In this document: positions 34,326 through 43,380 of the stretch, piece by piece
Numbering within the stretch: the first letter of the stretch is position 1
How the letters are laid out: the number at the start of each line of letters is the position of its first letter
DNA from: VXYL01 sp963422285
GTDB lineage: Bacteria > Pseudomonadota > Gammaproteobacteria > Pseudomonadales > Azotimanducaceae
Reading direction: 5' to 3'
DNA length: 64,000 bases
Assembly: GCA_963422285.2 (NCBI GenBank)
Contig: CAXXJO010000001.1
Location: 372,001 to 436,000, forward strand
Notes under the pieces: model-generated
Told to the model about the DNA's origin: nothing
Database searches by the model: none
What the model saw: the letters and a program-made list of their open reading frames with translations, nothing else
Position numbers and translations under genes: made by a program

Positions 34326-35031
34326 TGGCCGATCCGATGCCCAAGCGCGTCAGTGTTCGAGCCAGCGCGTCGCCGATGTAGCGTAGGAAGATGTCGCCCA
34401 TGTCCGGGACGAAGTGATTCGCATCCGCTGCGCCGATGGCCAAGATCGCATTCAGGCTGTCCGGCGCATCCACGGCGCTCGAACGCACCGGCACCAGAGC
34501 GATAGAACCCGGGCCGCCCAGAGCGGCGCCGGGGAACAGCCGAGCGTATTCCTCCGGTCGGTAGACGGCGCAGTCGGGCGCGGCGTGATCGAACAGACGC
34601 GCCCAGGGCGGCTCGTCGTCTGCCCCGCAGCCGGCAAGATGAGCCAGGATCGCCTCGGACGTCCAGCCGCGCACGTAGCAGACCACGTGGTCGGCTTGGA
34701 AGCCGGCGACGAGATGGCGCCCCAACACCGCATCGACATCGGCGGCGGCGGCGGTGTCCATCAGCGCCAAGGTGAGGGCGCGGATGCGAGTGAACGTGCG
34801 GTCGTTGTTCCGGGCATTGGCGAACACGGTGCTTAGCTGCTTGTTCAGTTCCGTGTTGCGGCTGCGCAGAATCTCAAGTTGGCGTTCGAGCAGGGATGCC
34901 GCGCCGCCGGTGCCGTGATGCACGTCGAGACTGGAGAGCAGATCCGGGTAGCGGGTGAAAAAATCGCGGTTGCTGGCGAGGAATTCGGCTACTGCCGCAT
35001 CATCGAGCAGGGGTTCGGCGGCTGACGTCAT
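34315..35031 (-). CDS. DUF484 family protein
   Basis: 238 residues from ATG 35031. VAEFLASNRDFFTRYPDLLS and LERQLEILRSRNTELNKQL are the DUF484 N-terminal features: a helical head, then a coiled coil. A GAF-like domain follows (about 75-235). The gene sits between dapF and xerC in most gammaproteobacteria. The function is not established; GAF-like folds suggest ligand sensing or dimerisation. The ATG shares one base with the dapF stop. Confidence 0.9.
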   Translation of the reverse strand: MTSAAEPLLDDAAVAEFLASNRDFFTRYPDLLSSLDVHHGTGGAASLLERQLEILRSRNTELNKQLSTVFANARNNDRTFTRIRALTLALMDTAAAADVDAVLGRHLVAGFQADHVVCYVRGWTSEAILAHLAGCGADDEPPWARLFDHAAPDCAVYRPEEYARLFPGAALGGPGSIALVPVRSSAVDAPDSLNAILAIGAADANHFVPDMGDIFLRYIGDALARTLTRLGIGSASGR

Positions 35032-35858
35032 TATCCGATTCGGCCCTTGTAGACGAGTTGGGCGGGGCCGGAGAGTGTAGCGACTTCGCCGAGGCCTCGC
35101 CAAGCCAGCCGCAGCCTGCCGCCGGGCAGGGAAATCTTGGCACGTTCGTCGAAGCGGTCGTGCAGGCGACCGGCCACCATGGCCGCACAGGCACCGCTGC
35201 CGCAGGCGCGGGTTTCTCCAGCGCCGCGCTCGTAGACGCGCAAACGCCCGAAGCGGCGGCCCACCACTTGCAGGAAGCCGACATTGACCTGCTGCGGAAA
35301 TCGCTCGTGGCGTTGCAGTGCGCTGCCGATGCCCTCGACATCGGCACTGGCGACATCGTCCACGAACACCACGGCGTGGGGATTGCCCAGAGCAACCGGC
35401 GTCACCTCCAAGCGTTCGCCAGCCAAGTCGATGGCGTAGCATAGCGCCGTAGCGTCGGCGACGAAGGGCACGGCTTCCGGATCGACGCGCGGCACTCCCA
35501 TGTCTACCCGTACATGGCCGTTGTCGAGCAGCGTGGTGTGGATGGTGCCGGCTGCGGTTTGCAGTTCCAGTTCCCGCTTGACGGTCAGCCCCTGGTCCAC
35601 CACGAAGCGGGCGAAGCAGCGGGCACCGTTGCCGCACTGCTCGGCTTCGCTGCCGTCGGCGTTGAAGATGCGGTAGCGGAAGTCCGCGTCGGGATCGTCC
35701 GGCGGCAGCACGGCCAGCAGCTGGTCGAAACCGATGCCGGTGTGCCGGTCGCTCCAGGCGAGGATGTGCTTGACGGACGGCGTCACGGCTTGGGTGACTA
35801 GGTCGACCACCATGAAGTCGTTGCCGAGGCCGTGCATTTTGGCGAAGCGCAGCTTCAT
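35031..35858 (-). CDS. dapF: Diaminopimelate epimerase
   Basis: 275 residues. DapF interconverts LL- and meso-diaminopimelate, the last step before lysine and the source of the peptidoglycan cross-linking residue. The two catalytic cysteines are C75 in EQCGNGARC and C219 in ACGSGACA. KMHGLGNDFMVVD is the N-terminal signature. It lies between lysA and DUF484 on the minus strand, as expected. All key residues are present. Confidence 0.97.
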   Translation of the reverse strand: MKLRFAKMHGLGNDFMVVDLVTQAVTPSVKHILAWSDRHTGIGFDQLLAVLPPDDPDADFRYRIFNADGSEAEQCGNGARCFARFVVDQGLTVKRELELQTAAGTIHTTLLDNGHVRVDMGVPRVDPEAVPFVADATALCYAIDLAGERLEVTPVALGNPHAVVFVDDVASADVEGIGSALQRHERFPQQVNVGFLQVVGRRFGRLRVYERGAGETRACGSGACAAMVAGRLHDRFDERAKISLPGGRLRLAWRGLGEVATLSGPAQLVYKGRIG

Positions 35859-35900
35859 CGCGCCATCCTGTACAGAGTCGTCATGGCATTGTCGTCTAGA

Positions 35901-37160
35901 CTACGCGACGGCTTCCCAGCGCAGCATGTCGGCCACCGTTTCGCGCTTGCGGGCGATGTGGCAATCGTCTCCATCCACCAGCACCTCTGCGGCCCGCCCT
36001 CGGGCGTTGTAGTTGGAGCTTTTCACGAAGCCGTAGGCGCCGGCGCTGCGCACTGCCAGCAGCATGCCTTCTTCAAGGACGAGTTCCCGGTCCAGGGCCA
36101 AGAAGTCGCCGCTCTCGCAAACCGGTCCCACCACGTCCCAGGACGCTGGCCGGGGATCGGCATTCCGGCTGCGGGCCGCAACCGGCACTACGTCGTGCCA
36201 TGCTTGGTACAGGGCCGGGCGAAGCAGGTCGTTCATGGCCGCGTCCACCACGGCGAAGTTGCGATAGCCGGGGGCGGGTGCCGGTTTCAGGTACTCCACC
36301 CGGGTCAGCAGGACGCCGGCGTCGGCAACCAGGAAGCGTCCGGGTTCGACCACGAGGGCGATTCCGCGCCCGGCCAGCTGGTGCCGGAGCTCCCGACCCA
36401 GGGCGTCGATATCCAGCGGCTCTTCCTTTCGGTAGGCAACGCCGAAGCCGCCGCCGAGATCGATGTGGCCCAGGGCGATGCCGTCGCTTTGCAGCGCATC
36501 CACCAGCGTCATCAGCGCCGCCAAGGCGTCTCGAAACGGCCCGACCTCGCGGATCTGCGAACCGATATGGCAATCGATGCCCACCACATCGAGCAGCGGA
36601 GAGGCCGTCGCCCGCCGGTACAGTTCCCGAGCCTCGGCAGCGGGAACGCCAAACTTGGTTTCCTTCAGCCCGGTGGAGATGTAGGGGTGGGATTTGGCGT
36701 CCACGTCGGGGTTGACGCGCACGGATATCCGCGCCCGTCGGCCGATCAGTCGCGCTCGCGCCGCAATGCGTTCCAGCTCCGAGGCGCTTTCGACGTTGAA
36801 CGTGTCGATCCCGCACTTGATGGCGAAGTCGATATCGATTTCGGACTTGCCGACGCCGGAGAAGACTGCCTGGGATGGATCGCCACCGGCGCGCAGTACG
36901 CGTTCGAGTTCGCCGCCGGAGACGATGTCGAAGCCGCTGCCCAAGTCGGCCAGACGGGCGAGGATGCTCAAGCTGCCGTTGGCCTTGACGGCGTAGCAGA
37001 TGCGGTGGTCGATGCCTGCCAGGGCACGCCCGACTTGCCGGTAGCGATCCTCGATGCCGCGCCACGAGTACACGTAGGTGGGCGTCCCGACGGCCTCCGC
37101 AATGCGCGACAGCGGTACCCCGTCGGCATGCAGCTCGCCGTCTTTACGAACGAAAGACAT
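35901..37160 (-). CDS. lysA: Diaminopimelate decarboxylase
   Basis: 419 residues, a PLP enzyme of the alanine-racemase-like fold converting meso-diaminopimelate to lysine. The PLP lysine is K59 in CYAVKANGSL. The phosphate-binding region is HIDLGGGFGV, and the catalytic cysteine of the C-terminal domain lies in GPVCESGDFLA. The start at 37160 overlaps the lptM 3' end by 17 bases, so the two are coupled. Complete and typical in length. Confidence 0.97.
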   Translation of the reverse strand: MSFVRKDGELHADGVPLSRIAEAVGTPTYVYSWRGIEDRYRQVGRALAGIDHRICYAVKANGSLSILARLADLGSGFDIVSGGELERVLRAGGDPSQAVFSGVGKSEIDIDFAIKCGIDTFNVESASELERIAARARLIGRRARISVRVNPDVDAKSHPYISTGLKETKFGVPAAEARELYRRATASPLLDVVGIDCHIGSQIREVGPFRDALAALMTLVDALQSDGIALGHIDLGGGFGVAYRKEEPLDIDALGRELRHQLAGRGIALVVEPGRFLVADAGVLLTRVEYLKPAPAPGYRNFAVVDAAMNDLLRPALYQAWHDVVPVAARSRNADPRPASWDVVGPVCESGDFLALDRELVLEEGMLLAVRSAGAYGFVKSSNYNARGRAAEVLVDGDDCHIARKRETVADMLRWEAVA

Positions 37161-37278
37161 GGCCAGCCGCCGGCGCGAAGCTGTTCTCCTGGGGCAAGCG
37201 CAACGGCCCTTTCTGGCCGCAGGTGGCCACTCCTGCACACAGCAGGACACACGACAGACACGCCACTAGCAAACGCAT
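37144..37278 (-). CDS. lptM: LPS-assembly lipoprotein LptM (YifL-like)
   Basis: 44 residues. It has a signal peptide with lipobox GVATC (Cys 20), then the diagnostic CGQKGPLRLPQ. LptM helps mature the LptD/LptE lipopolysaccharide translocon in the outer membrane. The small lipoprotein gene directly upstream of lysA is conserved in proteobacteria. A TATACT -10-like hexamer lies 72 bases upstream (37351-37356). Its presence implies an LPS-bearing outer membrane. Confidence 0.85.
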   Translation of the reverse strand: MRLLVACLSCVLLCAGVATCGQKGPLRLPQENSFAPAAGHVFRS

Positions 37279-37350
37279 GCGATTTGCCTCGGTTGGGTCT
37301 CGACGGGTGCGGCGGCCGGGCCAGCCGCAAACTTCGCAGGTAGTGCAGAT

Positions 37351-37356
37351 AGTATA
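37351..37356 (-). promoter_or_regulatory. Candidate -10 element of the lptM-lysA operon
   Basis: TATACT on the minus strand, 72 bases before lptM, within cactatactatc. The -35 region (TGCAAC at 17 bases) is weak. It is the only AT-rich spot in this leader. Confidence 0.35.
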
Positions 37357-37670
37357 GTGCCTTTGGTCGGCCCGTTGCATACGCCCCAGTCCTCGGCAAG
37401 AGGACTCGAGCAAATCATTTCCGAGGTTTGCCGCAATCGCCTTCCAACGCTGCCGACCGCGGTGCATTGCATTGGAAACGCGGCAGGTTGCCGGCCACGC
37501 CTGGGCGTGGCGATGGCGGGAACAGGTTGAACACTCCCCTTCGGACATGCTCCGAATGCTCCCGCCGCGACGACGCCAAGCCGGACGATTGGTTTCGCCA
37601 ACACTCCCTTGGCAAGTGCTCTACAGGCGGACGCCGGGTGTTCTGCTGGAACGGAGACTCGGCCGATGGA
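37357..37670. other. Intergenic stretch between lptM and argH
   Basis: No gene is recognised; in many gammaproteobacteria cyaY lies here, but no frataxin-like sequence is seen. A perfect hairpin (gtcctc-ggcaa-gaggac, about 37388-37404) and a longer imperfect pairing with tttccgagg are present. Without a T-run I do not call a terminator. Confidence 0.5.
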
Positions 37671-39059
37671 CTAGATTCGCTTGCGAGCGGCATCGATGGC
37701 ACCGCGCACCGCGGCCGGCGCGGTACCGCCAAGGTGGCCGCGGGCAGCCAGAGAGCCTTCCAGGGTCAGCACGTCGTAGACGTCCTCGTCAATGCGATCC
37801 GACAGAGCGCGGAACTCGGCCAGCGCGATCTCGGCCAGCGTCACGCCCCGGTCGATGGCGAAGGCCACGGCCTTGCCGACGATCTCGTGGGCGTCCCGGA
37901 ACGGCACGCCCTTGCGCACTAGGTAGTCGGCGAGATCCGTGGCGGTGGCGAACCCTGCTTCGGCGGCGGCGCGCATGGCGGTCGGGTTCGGCCGCATGGC
38001 GGCGACGATGCCGTGCAGGGCTTGCAGGCAATCCAGCAGGATGTCCGCAGTGTCGAACAGCGGCGGCTTGTCCTCCTGGTTGTCGCGGTTGTAGGCCAGC
38101 GGCTGGCTCTTCATCAGCATCAGCAGCGCGTTCAGATTGCCGACCACGCGCCCGGTCTTGCCGCGCACCAGTTCCGGCACGTCCGGGTTCTTTTTCTGGG
38201 GCATGATGCTGGAGCCGGTGCAGTAGGCGTCCGGCAGGGCGACGAAAGCCCACTGCGGCGAAGTCCACAGCACCAGCTCCTCGCACCAGCGCGAAAAGTG
38301 GATGGCGGCGAGGCTGGCCGCGGCGCAGAACTCGATGGCGAAGTCGCGGTCGCTTACGGCATCCAGGGAGTTGGCCGCGGGCGCGATGAAGCCGAGTTCG
38401 GCCGCGGTGCGGGCGCGATCGATGGGAAACGTGGTGCCGGCCAGGGCGGCGCTGCCCAGCGGCGAGACGTTGACGCGCCGGCGGCAATCTCGGAAGCGGT
38501 CGCGGTCCCGGCAGGCCATTTCGAACCAAGCCAGCAGATGGTGGGCGAAGGTGATCGGCTGGGCGGTTTGCAGGTGGGTGAAGCCGGGCATCGCGGTGTC
38601 CACATGGGCCTCGGCGAGATCGGCGAGCCGCGCCATCAGCGCCGACAGGCGCTTGTCGATCTCGTCGATGCGGTCGCGCAGCCACAGGCGCATGTCGGTA
38701 GCTACCTGGTCGTTGCGCGAACGCCCGGTGTGCAGCTTCTTGCCGGCTTCGCCGACGAGTTCGGTCAGCCGCGCCTCGATGTTCATATGCACATCTTCCA
38801 GCATCTCGTTCCAGACGAACGCGTCCCTGTCGATCTCGGCGCGGATGGCCGTCAAGCCGGCGACGATGGCTTGGCGTTCATCACCGTCGAGCACGCCGAT
38901 GCTGTGCAGCATGTTGGCATGGGCGATGGAGCCCTGGATGTCGTAGGAATACAGGCGCTTGTCGAAATCGACTGAAGCCGTGAATCGCGCCACGAAGTCG
39001 TCGGTGGGTTCGGTGAAGCGACCACCCCACATGCTCGCCTTGTCGTCCTTGTTCTTCAC
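37671..39059 (-). CDS. argH: Argininosuccinate lyase
   Basis: 462 residues from GTG 39059, chosen because MWGGRFTEPTDDFVARF follows within a dozen residues; the longer upstream frame lacks conserved motifs. The fumarase-superfamily signature SSIMPQKKNPD carries the catalytic serine, with HTGRSRNDQVATD and TAMPGFTHLQTAQP as other conserved blocks. ArgH splits argininosuccinate to arginine and fumarate. TATACT at 39090-39095 (minus) is a candidate -10. Confidence 0.96.
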   Translation of the reverse strand: MKNKDDKASMWGGRFTEPTDDFVARFTASVDFDKRLYSYDIQGSIAHANMLHSIGVLDGDERQAIVAGLTAIRAEIDRDAFVWNEMLEDVHMNIEARLTELVGEAGKKLHTGRSRNDQVATDMRLWLRDRIDEIDKRLSALMARLADLAEAHVDTAMPGFTHLQTAQPITFAHHLLAWFEMACRDRDRFRDCRRRVNVSPLGSAALAGTTFPIDRARTAAELGFIAPAANSLDAVSDRDFAIEFCAAASLAAIHFSRWCEELVLWTSPQWAFVALPDAYCTGSSIMPQKKNPDVPELVRGKTGRVVGNLNALLMLMKSQPLAYNRDNQEDKPPLFDTADILLDCLQALHGIVAAMRPNPTAMRAAAEAGFATATDLADYLVRKGVPFRDAHEIVGKAVAFAIDRGVTLAEIALAEFRALSDRIDEDVYDVLTLEGSLAARGHLGGTAPAAVRGAIDAARKRI

Positions 39060-39446
39060 GGGGCTGCCGCCGTCTGGCCAGTGATCGAGAGTATAGCAAC
39101 GCCCCGCATGTGCGGACTCCGAGGCATTTCGGACGCCGATGGGAGTTCGAGTACGCGACGTTCGCCCGCCGACGTCTAACTGGCGGCAGCACGAGATGGG
39201 CTTGGGCTTGATCCGCACGGATGCGGACCTCTTGGTTTGCGAACAGGACAGGGCTGCTCGAACTCGCCATGCCGATTCTCCGAGAGACGAGTTCGTCTCT
39301 CGAGTCCGACCCGCATTGACCCCAAGATCGCCTTCAAGGCGCCGACTTCGGTGCGGACGGCGGGGTCCGATGCATCTCTGAACCTCGCTGGGCCTACCAG
39401 GGATACAGCCCGACCGTCGCCATACAGTTGGCTATTTCAGCGCATT
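39060..39446. other. Intergenic stretch at the edge of the argH-hemC island
   Basis: No gene is recognised. It contains the argH -10 candidate and a 10-bp perfect inverted repeat, CGAGAGACGA (39281-39290) and TCGTCTCTCG (39293-39302), separated by two bases. There is no T-run, so it is more likely a protein-binding palindrome or repeat remnant than a terminator. Confidence 0.5.
39281..39302. repeat. 10-bp perfect palindrome in the island border
   Basis: CGAGAGACGA and TCGTCTCTCG are exact inverted copies two bases apart, about 145 bases beyond the ATPase stop. It may be an operator, a transcript-end hairpin or an insertion scar. Confidence 0.6.
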
Positions 39447-40553
39447 CTATGACGGGCCGAGGCCGATCTTCTGGTCAGCGAGGTCATGCAGATCGTGAAG
39501 GAACTCACGCTGTCTGACGCCGGCATCGCCTATGCGTTCGGCACGTTTGAGGAGCATGTCGAAACGGTCCTCAAGGGCCTTGCTGCTCAAGATTGGCTGG
39601 TCGCCCCCCTTCTCGCCGCGTTCGTTTCCGGCGCTGCGACGAGCGGTCTCAACATAGAATTCAGCTAGGCTCACTGCCTCGCCGATGTCGGTAAGAGGTT
39701 GCAGCGTGATTTGGTTTTGCAGGCGACCGCGCAGCGCCGGCAACGCCGACGAGTACCTGAGCAAGGCATCGGGCGTGATGCCGATCATCAGAAACAAGTG
39801 TTCAGGCAGGGCGTCGATTACCGAGCGCAATGCCGAGAGGTAGCGGACAATGGCAGTAGGGCCGAGGACTCCGTCCTGTTTTTCGAGTTCGTCCAACAGG
39901 AGGAAGATTCCGTCGAGGACGCCGGCGGCAGCGCTTACCTGCACCAGATCCCGCAAGGCCGCAGTCTTGGATTCGACGGTATCCAGGCGGAATTGAACAC
40001 CTAGCGCCAAGCGGTGGGCTTTAAGGAGGCGGAGGCCAAGGAGCCATTGCAACATCAAGTCGAAATCACCCTCGATCTCGAAATCCCTAAGTCGCCCCAA
40101 AGCCGTGCGCATATCATGGCTGCGGGCTCGACCAATCGATTGCGCATCCGCCTTGAGGCGTTCTTGCAGCTTGCGCAGATGCTCCACCCCTAGTTCTTCG
40201 ATAAGCCGGCGTGTCGTGTCCTCGAACGAGGGTTCTGGATCCGCCAGGTAGCGGACCATATAGTAGCCCTCAAGCACCGACATCACGCTGCGGATCTCGG
40301 ATTCGACGTGATTGAGGAAGTTGGTCTTTCCAACGCCTTGGGTACCCTCAATGACGACTACCTGTGATCGATGGTCGTTCACAAAGGCGACGATCTTGTC
40401 ATTGACTTTTTCATCCGCCTCGATAGAACGATGCGGGTTGGCGGAAGTTTGGTTGGCTGCCGGAAACGGATTGGCGAGTATGCCATACCGGCTGTATAGC
40501 CATTCCTCAGAATTGTCCGCAGCGGCGCTCCGCAGGCGGTCTCTCAAGGTCAT
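39447..40553 (-). CDS. AAA-type ATPase, third gene of the PIN/ATPase operon
   Basis: 368 residues. Walker A is EGTQGVGKT (69-77) and Walker B FLLLDELE (217-224). A sensor-1-like LFLMIGITPDAL and an arginine in ALRGRL follow, giving an ORC/Cdc6- or BrxD-like AAA+ layout. The N-terminus EEWLYSRYGILANPFP resembles the lead-in of such ATPases. The ATG overlaps the PIN-protein stop by ATGA. I do not recognise a named family. It probably remodels or regulates the nuclease partner. Confidence 0.75.
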   Translation of the reverse strand: MTLRDRLRSAAADNSEEWLYSRYGILANPFPAANQTSANPHRSIEADEKVNDKIVAFVNDHRSQVVVIEGTQGVGKTNFLNHVESEIRSVMSVLEGYYMVRYLADPEPSFEDTTRRLIEELGVEHLRKLQERLKADAQSIGRARSHDMRTALGRLRDFEIEGDFDLMLQWLLGLRLLKAHRLALGVQFRLDTVESKTAALRDLVQVSAAAGVLDGIFLLLDELEKQDGVLGPTAIVRYLSALRSVIDALPEHLFLMIGITPDALLRYSSALPALRGRLQNQITLQPLTDIGEAVSLAEFYVETARRSAGNERGEKGGDQPILSSKALEDRFDMLLKRAERIGDAGVRQREFLHDLHDLADQKIGLGPS

Positions 40554-42562
40554 AGCGTCGGCCCCTCAATGTGTAGGCTTGCACTTGCCTTTCCGGGTAT
40601 CAGATAGTCCCCGCGATATAAATGCACTCGTTCGACGACAGGCGATCCAGCATCTGTCCGGAGTACGTGGACCACTCGATCTTCGAACCGAAGCTGCGTT
40701 GTGGATCCTTCCGTTGATCGCTTGAGGAGCCCTTGTACGCTCGCCTCTTCGAGCAAGTGTCGAGCGGTTTCTGGATGTACGCCGTCGTCCCGGATCAAGG
40801 ACTCCAACCACTCGCCTGTAGCGACCAAACCCCGGCCTTCGAGGTCGAGCGATGAGAAACGTCGCAAGGCAATGTCCGCGAATGCCTCAATGGACGGCAC
40901 TGTCGGTGTGGGGTAGATGCCGCTGTCGAAGGCCGATGCGCACAGCAGAGTGATCTCGCCCAGGGTGCGGCATGTTGATAGGCTGCGGACCATATCCGTA
41001 GTGTCGAGGGCAGTGCCAATGGCGAGTTCTGCGATGCGTACCGAAAACGCGGCGAATGATGGCAGTTCAAGCAGTGCGCGGCGCAAGTCTTCGACCTGCT
41101 CGTTCCGCAGAGCGGCGGAAAGGAACGGGATTCGATCACGAGCCTGCCAGGTGCCATCAACGACGTCGATCAGGCCGCCGGATTGGAGGAAGCGCCGGTA
41201 CTCGTTGCTGTTGCCTCCGATGATTTCCTCGACCTTCGGGGTGGCGAGCTCTTGCTGGTCGTCGAGAGCGCAGATCAGCTTGAACATCTGTCCGACGTTG
41301 AAGCGGAGAAAAGATGTACTCCGACGTGTCGCAGCAGGACGGCTTGGCTGATCTCGCCCCGAGGATGGGTCGGGTATAGGGGTGTTGGGGATTGGTGCGG
41401 GGTCGGGGAGTTCGGCTTGTTGAACCGGGTGCGGCAAAGACTGTATGCACCAAAGGAGATCCTGCTCGGCATGGTACGGTGCCCAAGAGGAGTTCTCGCC
41501 GATGGCCGAGACTTCGAGCGCAGCGCCATCGTCTCCGGTCAGCCGGGCCGAGCCGAAGGCCGTGGCAAGCTCCCATAGCAACGCGGTCAGAGGTACCCGG
41601 TGGATGAACCCCGAGAAGGGATGGAACGTCTGCCCCACGAGCCGCCGACCGAAGAAATCGGCGGCGTTCGTGGCGGTGAAATACAACGGCCGGACGCCCT
41701 CCGCCAAAGCCATACGGGCCAAGCCTTGATCGCCGGTCATAAGCCACACGGCATGCCCGGGTTCCGATTGAGCTTGGTGGTGCCGTGCGGCTTCGAGTAT
41801 CAACCGGTCCGCGTATGAGCGGACGGAGGAGCTGATGTTCAGTTCTCTCAATTCGCTGTCGGCGTCCGCCTTGAAAGCGGCACGGAGCGGGTCACCGAGC
41901 AGATAGGTTCGTTCGACCTCGCTGTCGGCGTGCAGCTCGAGCCTGATAAGAGCACGTTGCCCGCCTTGACTGGTCAAGTGCGCCATCAGTTCCTTCATGC
42001 GGAAAGAAGGAGAGCTGACGGACTTTCGCGATCTTCGAATGCTCAGAAAGCGGTCGGCTTGGTTGGCGATCTCCATTTGGGCGATCGCGGGAACTTTGAT
42101 GCGGGCAGCCGGATGCAGGAATCGCGCGACGAAGTCCAAAGCGCCTTGGATGACGGCCGACGTGTCGACTACGATGGTGGCGGGTCCGCGAAACGGCATC
42201 TGTTCGATGGCCGCTGGGTCGAATTGCGGATGGATGAGGCCTGCCCGAGTGGCAGCGGACGCAACTTCCGCCATTGCGTTGGCGATTCGTTGACGGTTAT
42301 TGCGGATGCCGAGTAGCTCAGCCGCTTCGTCGATCGTCTTGCAGGGGCTTGGCAGGTTCCACTCGAATGCGCCTTGGCGAATCAGCGTGGTCAAGGCGGA
42401 GTCGTCGTGTTCGTTGGCCGCGATTGCGATGTCGCCGAGATGCAGCCACCTGTTCTTGAACGCACGTTCTTCTCTGACCTCCAGGCGGCATCCCCCTTGC
42501 GCGAGAACCTTGGCTAGCTCGGGCTCGGCCTGTGACGGCGACAGTAGTACCGGAGAGTTCAT
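40550..42562 (-). CDS. PIN-domain nuclease protein, second gene of the operon
   Basis: 670 residues from ATG 42562, which overlaps the upstream stop (ATGA). A PIN domain lies at about 128-300 with all four acidic residues: D133 in IVVDTSAVIQG, E164 in AIAQMEIANQ, D252 in SYADRLILEAA and D278 in WLMTGDQGLARMA. Residues 1-125 may form a helical DNA/RNA-binding head. After a proline-rich linker (about 400-430) the C-terminal 240 residues look like winged-helix modules. PIN domains cut single-stranded RNA or DNA with metal ions. The fusion is far larger than VapC-type toxins, and no antitoxin-like partner is evident. Confidence 0.75.
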   Translation of the reverse strand: MNSPVLLSPSQAEPELAKVLAQGGCRLEVREERAFKNRWLHLGDIAIAANEHDDSALTTLIRQGAFEWNLPSPCKTIDEAAELLGIRNNRQRIANAMAEVASAATRAGLIHPQFDPAAIEQMPFRGPATIVVDTSAVIQGALDFVARFLHPAARIKVPAIAQMEIANQADRFLSIRRSRKSVSSPSFRMKELMAHLTSQGGQRALIRLELHADSEVERTYLLGDPLRAAFKADADSELRELNISSSVRSYADRLILEAARHHQAQSEPGHAVWLMTGDQGLARMALAEGVRPLYFTATNAADFFGRRLVGQTFHPFSGFIHRVPLTALLWELATAFGSARLTGDDGAALEVSAIGENSSWAPYHAEQDLLWCIQSLPHPVQQAELPDPAPIPNTPIPDPSSGRDQPSRPAATRRSTSFLRFNVGQMFKLICALDDQQELATPKVEEIIGGNSNEYRRFLQSGGLIDVVDGTWQARDRIPFLSAALRNEQVEDLRRALLELPSFAAFSVRIAELAIGTALDTTDMVRSLSTCRTLGEITLLCASAFDSGIYPTPTVPSIEAFADIALRRFSSLDLEGRGLVATGEWLESLIRDDGVHPETARHLLEEASVQGLLKRSTEGSTTQLRFEDRVVHVLRTDAGSPVVERVHLYRGDYLIPGKASASLHIEGPTL

Positions 42563-43026
42563 CGCACTAGGACCGATATGCCAGGGCGATCTCCGAAGCA
42601 GGCGAGGATCCACTTCAAGTGTGTTGTCAAGGCGAGCAAGGAGTTGATCTGGACTTGGCTGCCGTCTTCGTGGTCGGCATCTTCATCGGATCGACTTTGA
42701 CTCGGTGACCAGGATACCTTGCCCGCTTTGATCAGGCTTTCGGCTTCTTGCACGAAGCCTTCCAGCACTCCGAGGCGTCTATCGGCGGGAGACTTGGAGT
42801 CGTCCAGGGCCGAAAGCAGCCGATCATGGAGGCCTTTGCGAGTCTCTTCGTCGGGGATGCCGGCGAAGGCGTCTTCACGCATCCGCCAAGAGTAGACTTG
42901 TTCCTGCAATCCGGAATCCGAGTCCAGAACCCTGTTGCCTTGATCGCTAGGCAGGGCGAGCGGCCGGGCGGGCAGGAAATCCCGCCAGATTGTGAGCGTC
43001 CACTTTATGTTCGAGTTGCCAAGCAC
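42559..43026 (-). CDS. Hypothetical protein, first gene of the PIN/ATPase operon
   Basis: 155 residues from GTG, with AGGGGAG at a suitable distance upstream. It is mostly helical, with an acidic, serine-rich middle (QSRSDEDADHEDGSQ) and a hydrophobic C-terminal helix (INSLLALTTHLKWILACF). I do not recognise it. The stop overlaps the PIN-protein start, so the three proteins are made in sequence and probably form one functional unit. Confidence 0.65.
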   Translation of the reverse strand: MLGNSNIKWTLTIWRDFLPARPLALPSDQGNRVLDSDSGLQEQVYSWRMREDAFAGIPDEETRKGLHDRLLSALDDSKSPADRRLGVLEGFVQEAESLIKAGKVSWSPSQSRSDEDADHEDGSQVQINSLLALTTHLKWILACFGDRPGISVLVR

Positions 43027-43167
43027 CCAACACTCCCCTGCGTTTCAGAGAGGCTGCCGTGTTCCTATGCAGGCGGCCGCATGAGGCGGCTAGGACCGAG
43101 CAGGCGCCACAGGCAGCAGGCGTAGCTTAACCCAAGCTCACAGTTTGCGTCCTGTCCGGTAATGGCT

Positions 43168-43268
43168 CCGTTCGAATCCGCGTCGTCAGGCGTACATCAC
43201 GCAACCACAAGATGCTGGAGCCCAAGACGGCATCCATAGCGGCGCGGAGGATCCTGGGGCTCGAACGG
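43168..43268 (-). repeat. Dispersed intergenic element, copy C
   Basis: Read on the minus strand it starts CCGTTCGAG (43260-43268) and ends TTCGAACGG (43168-43176), an 8-of-9 inverted match. The interior matches copy B closely: atggatgccgtcttg, ccagcat, ggttgcgtgatg and cctgacgacgcggattc. About 20 bases shared by B and others are missing in the left half. It lies between the PIN/ATPase operon and the IS110 relic. Confidence 0.75.
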
Positions 43269-43380
43269 TGTTGCCGGACGCTTCGCAGAAGCGCTTTCCG
43301 GCTGCATCCAGCGGGCAGAACCGGGCGGCACGATCCTTCTGGTTCTCCATGCGCTGGATTCAGCCCGCGTCGGTGGGGTT

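Noticed and set aside
35832..37343. Plus-strand 503-codon frame opposite lysA
   Set aside because: Antisense shadow of lysA with no recognisable domain.
39281..39302. Rho-independent terminator
   Set aside because: Strong palindrome but no T-run on either side.
40550..42562. VapC-type toxin of a toxin-antitoxin pair
   Set aside because: The protein is five times the size of VapC, and its small partner is not a VapB-like DNA-binding protein.
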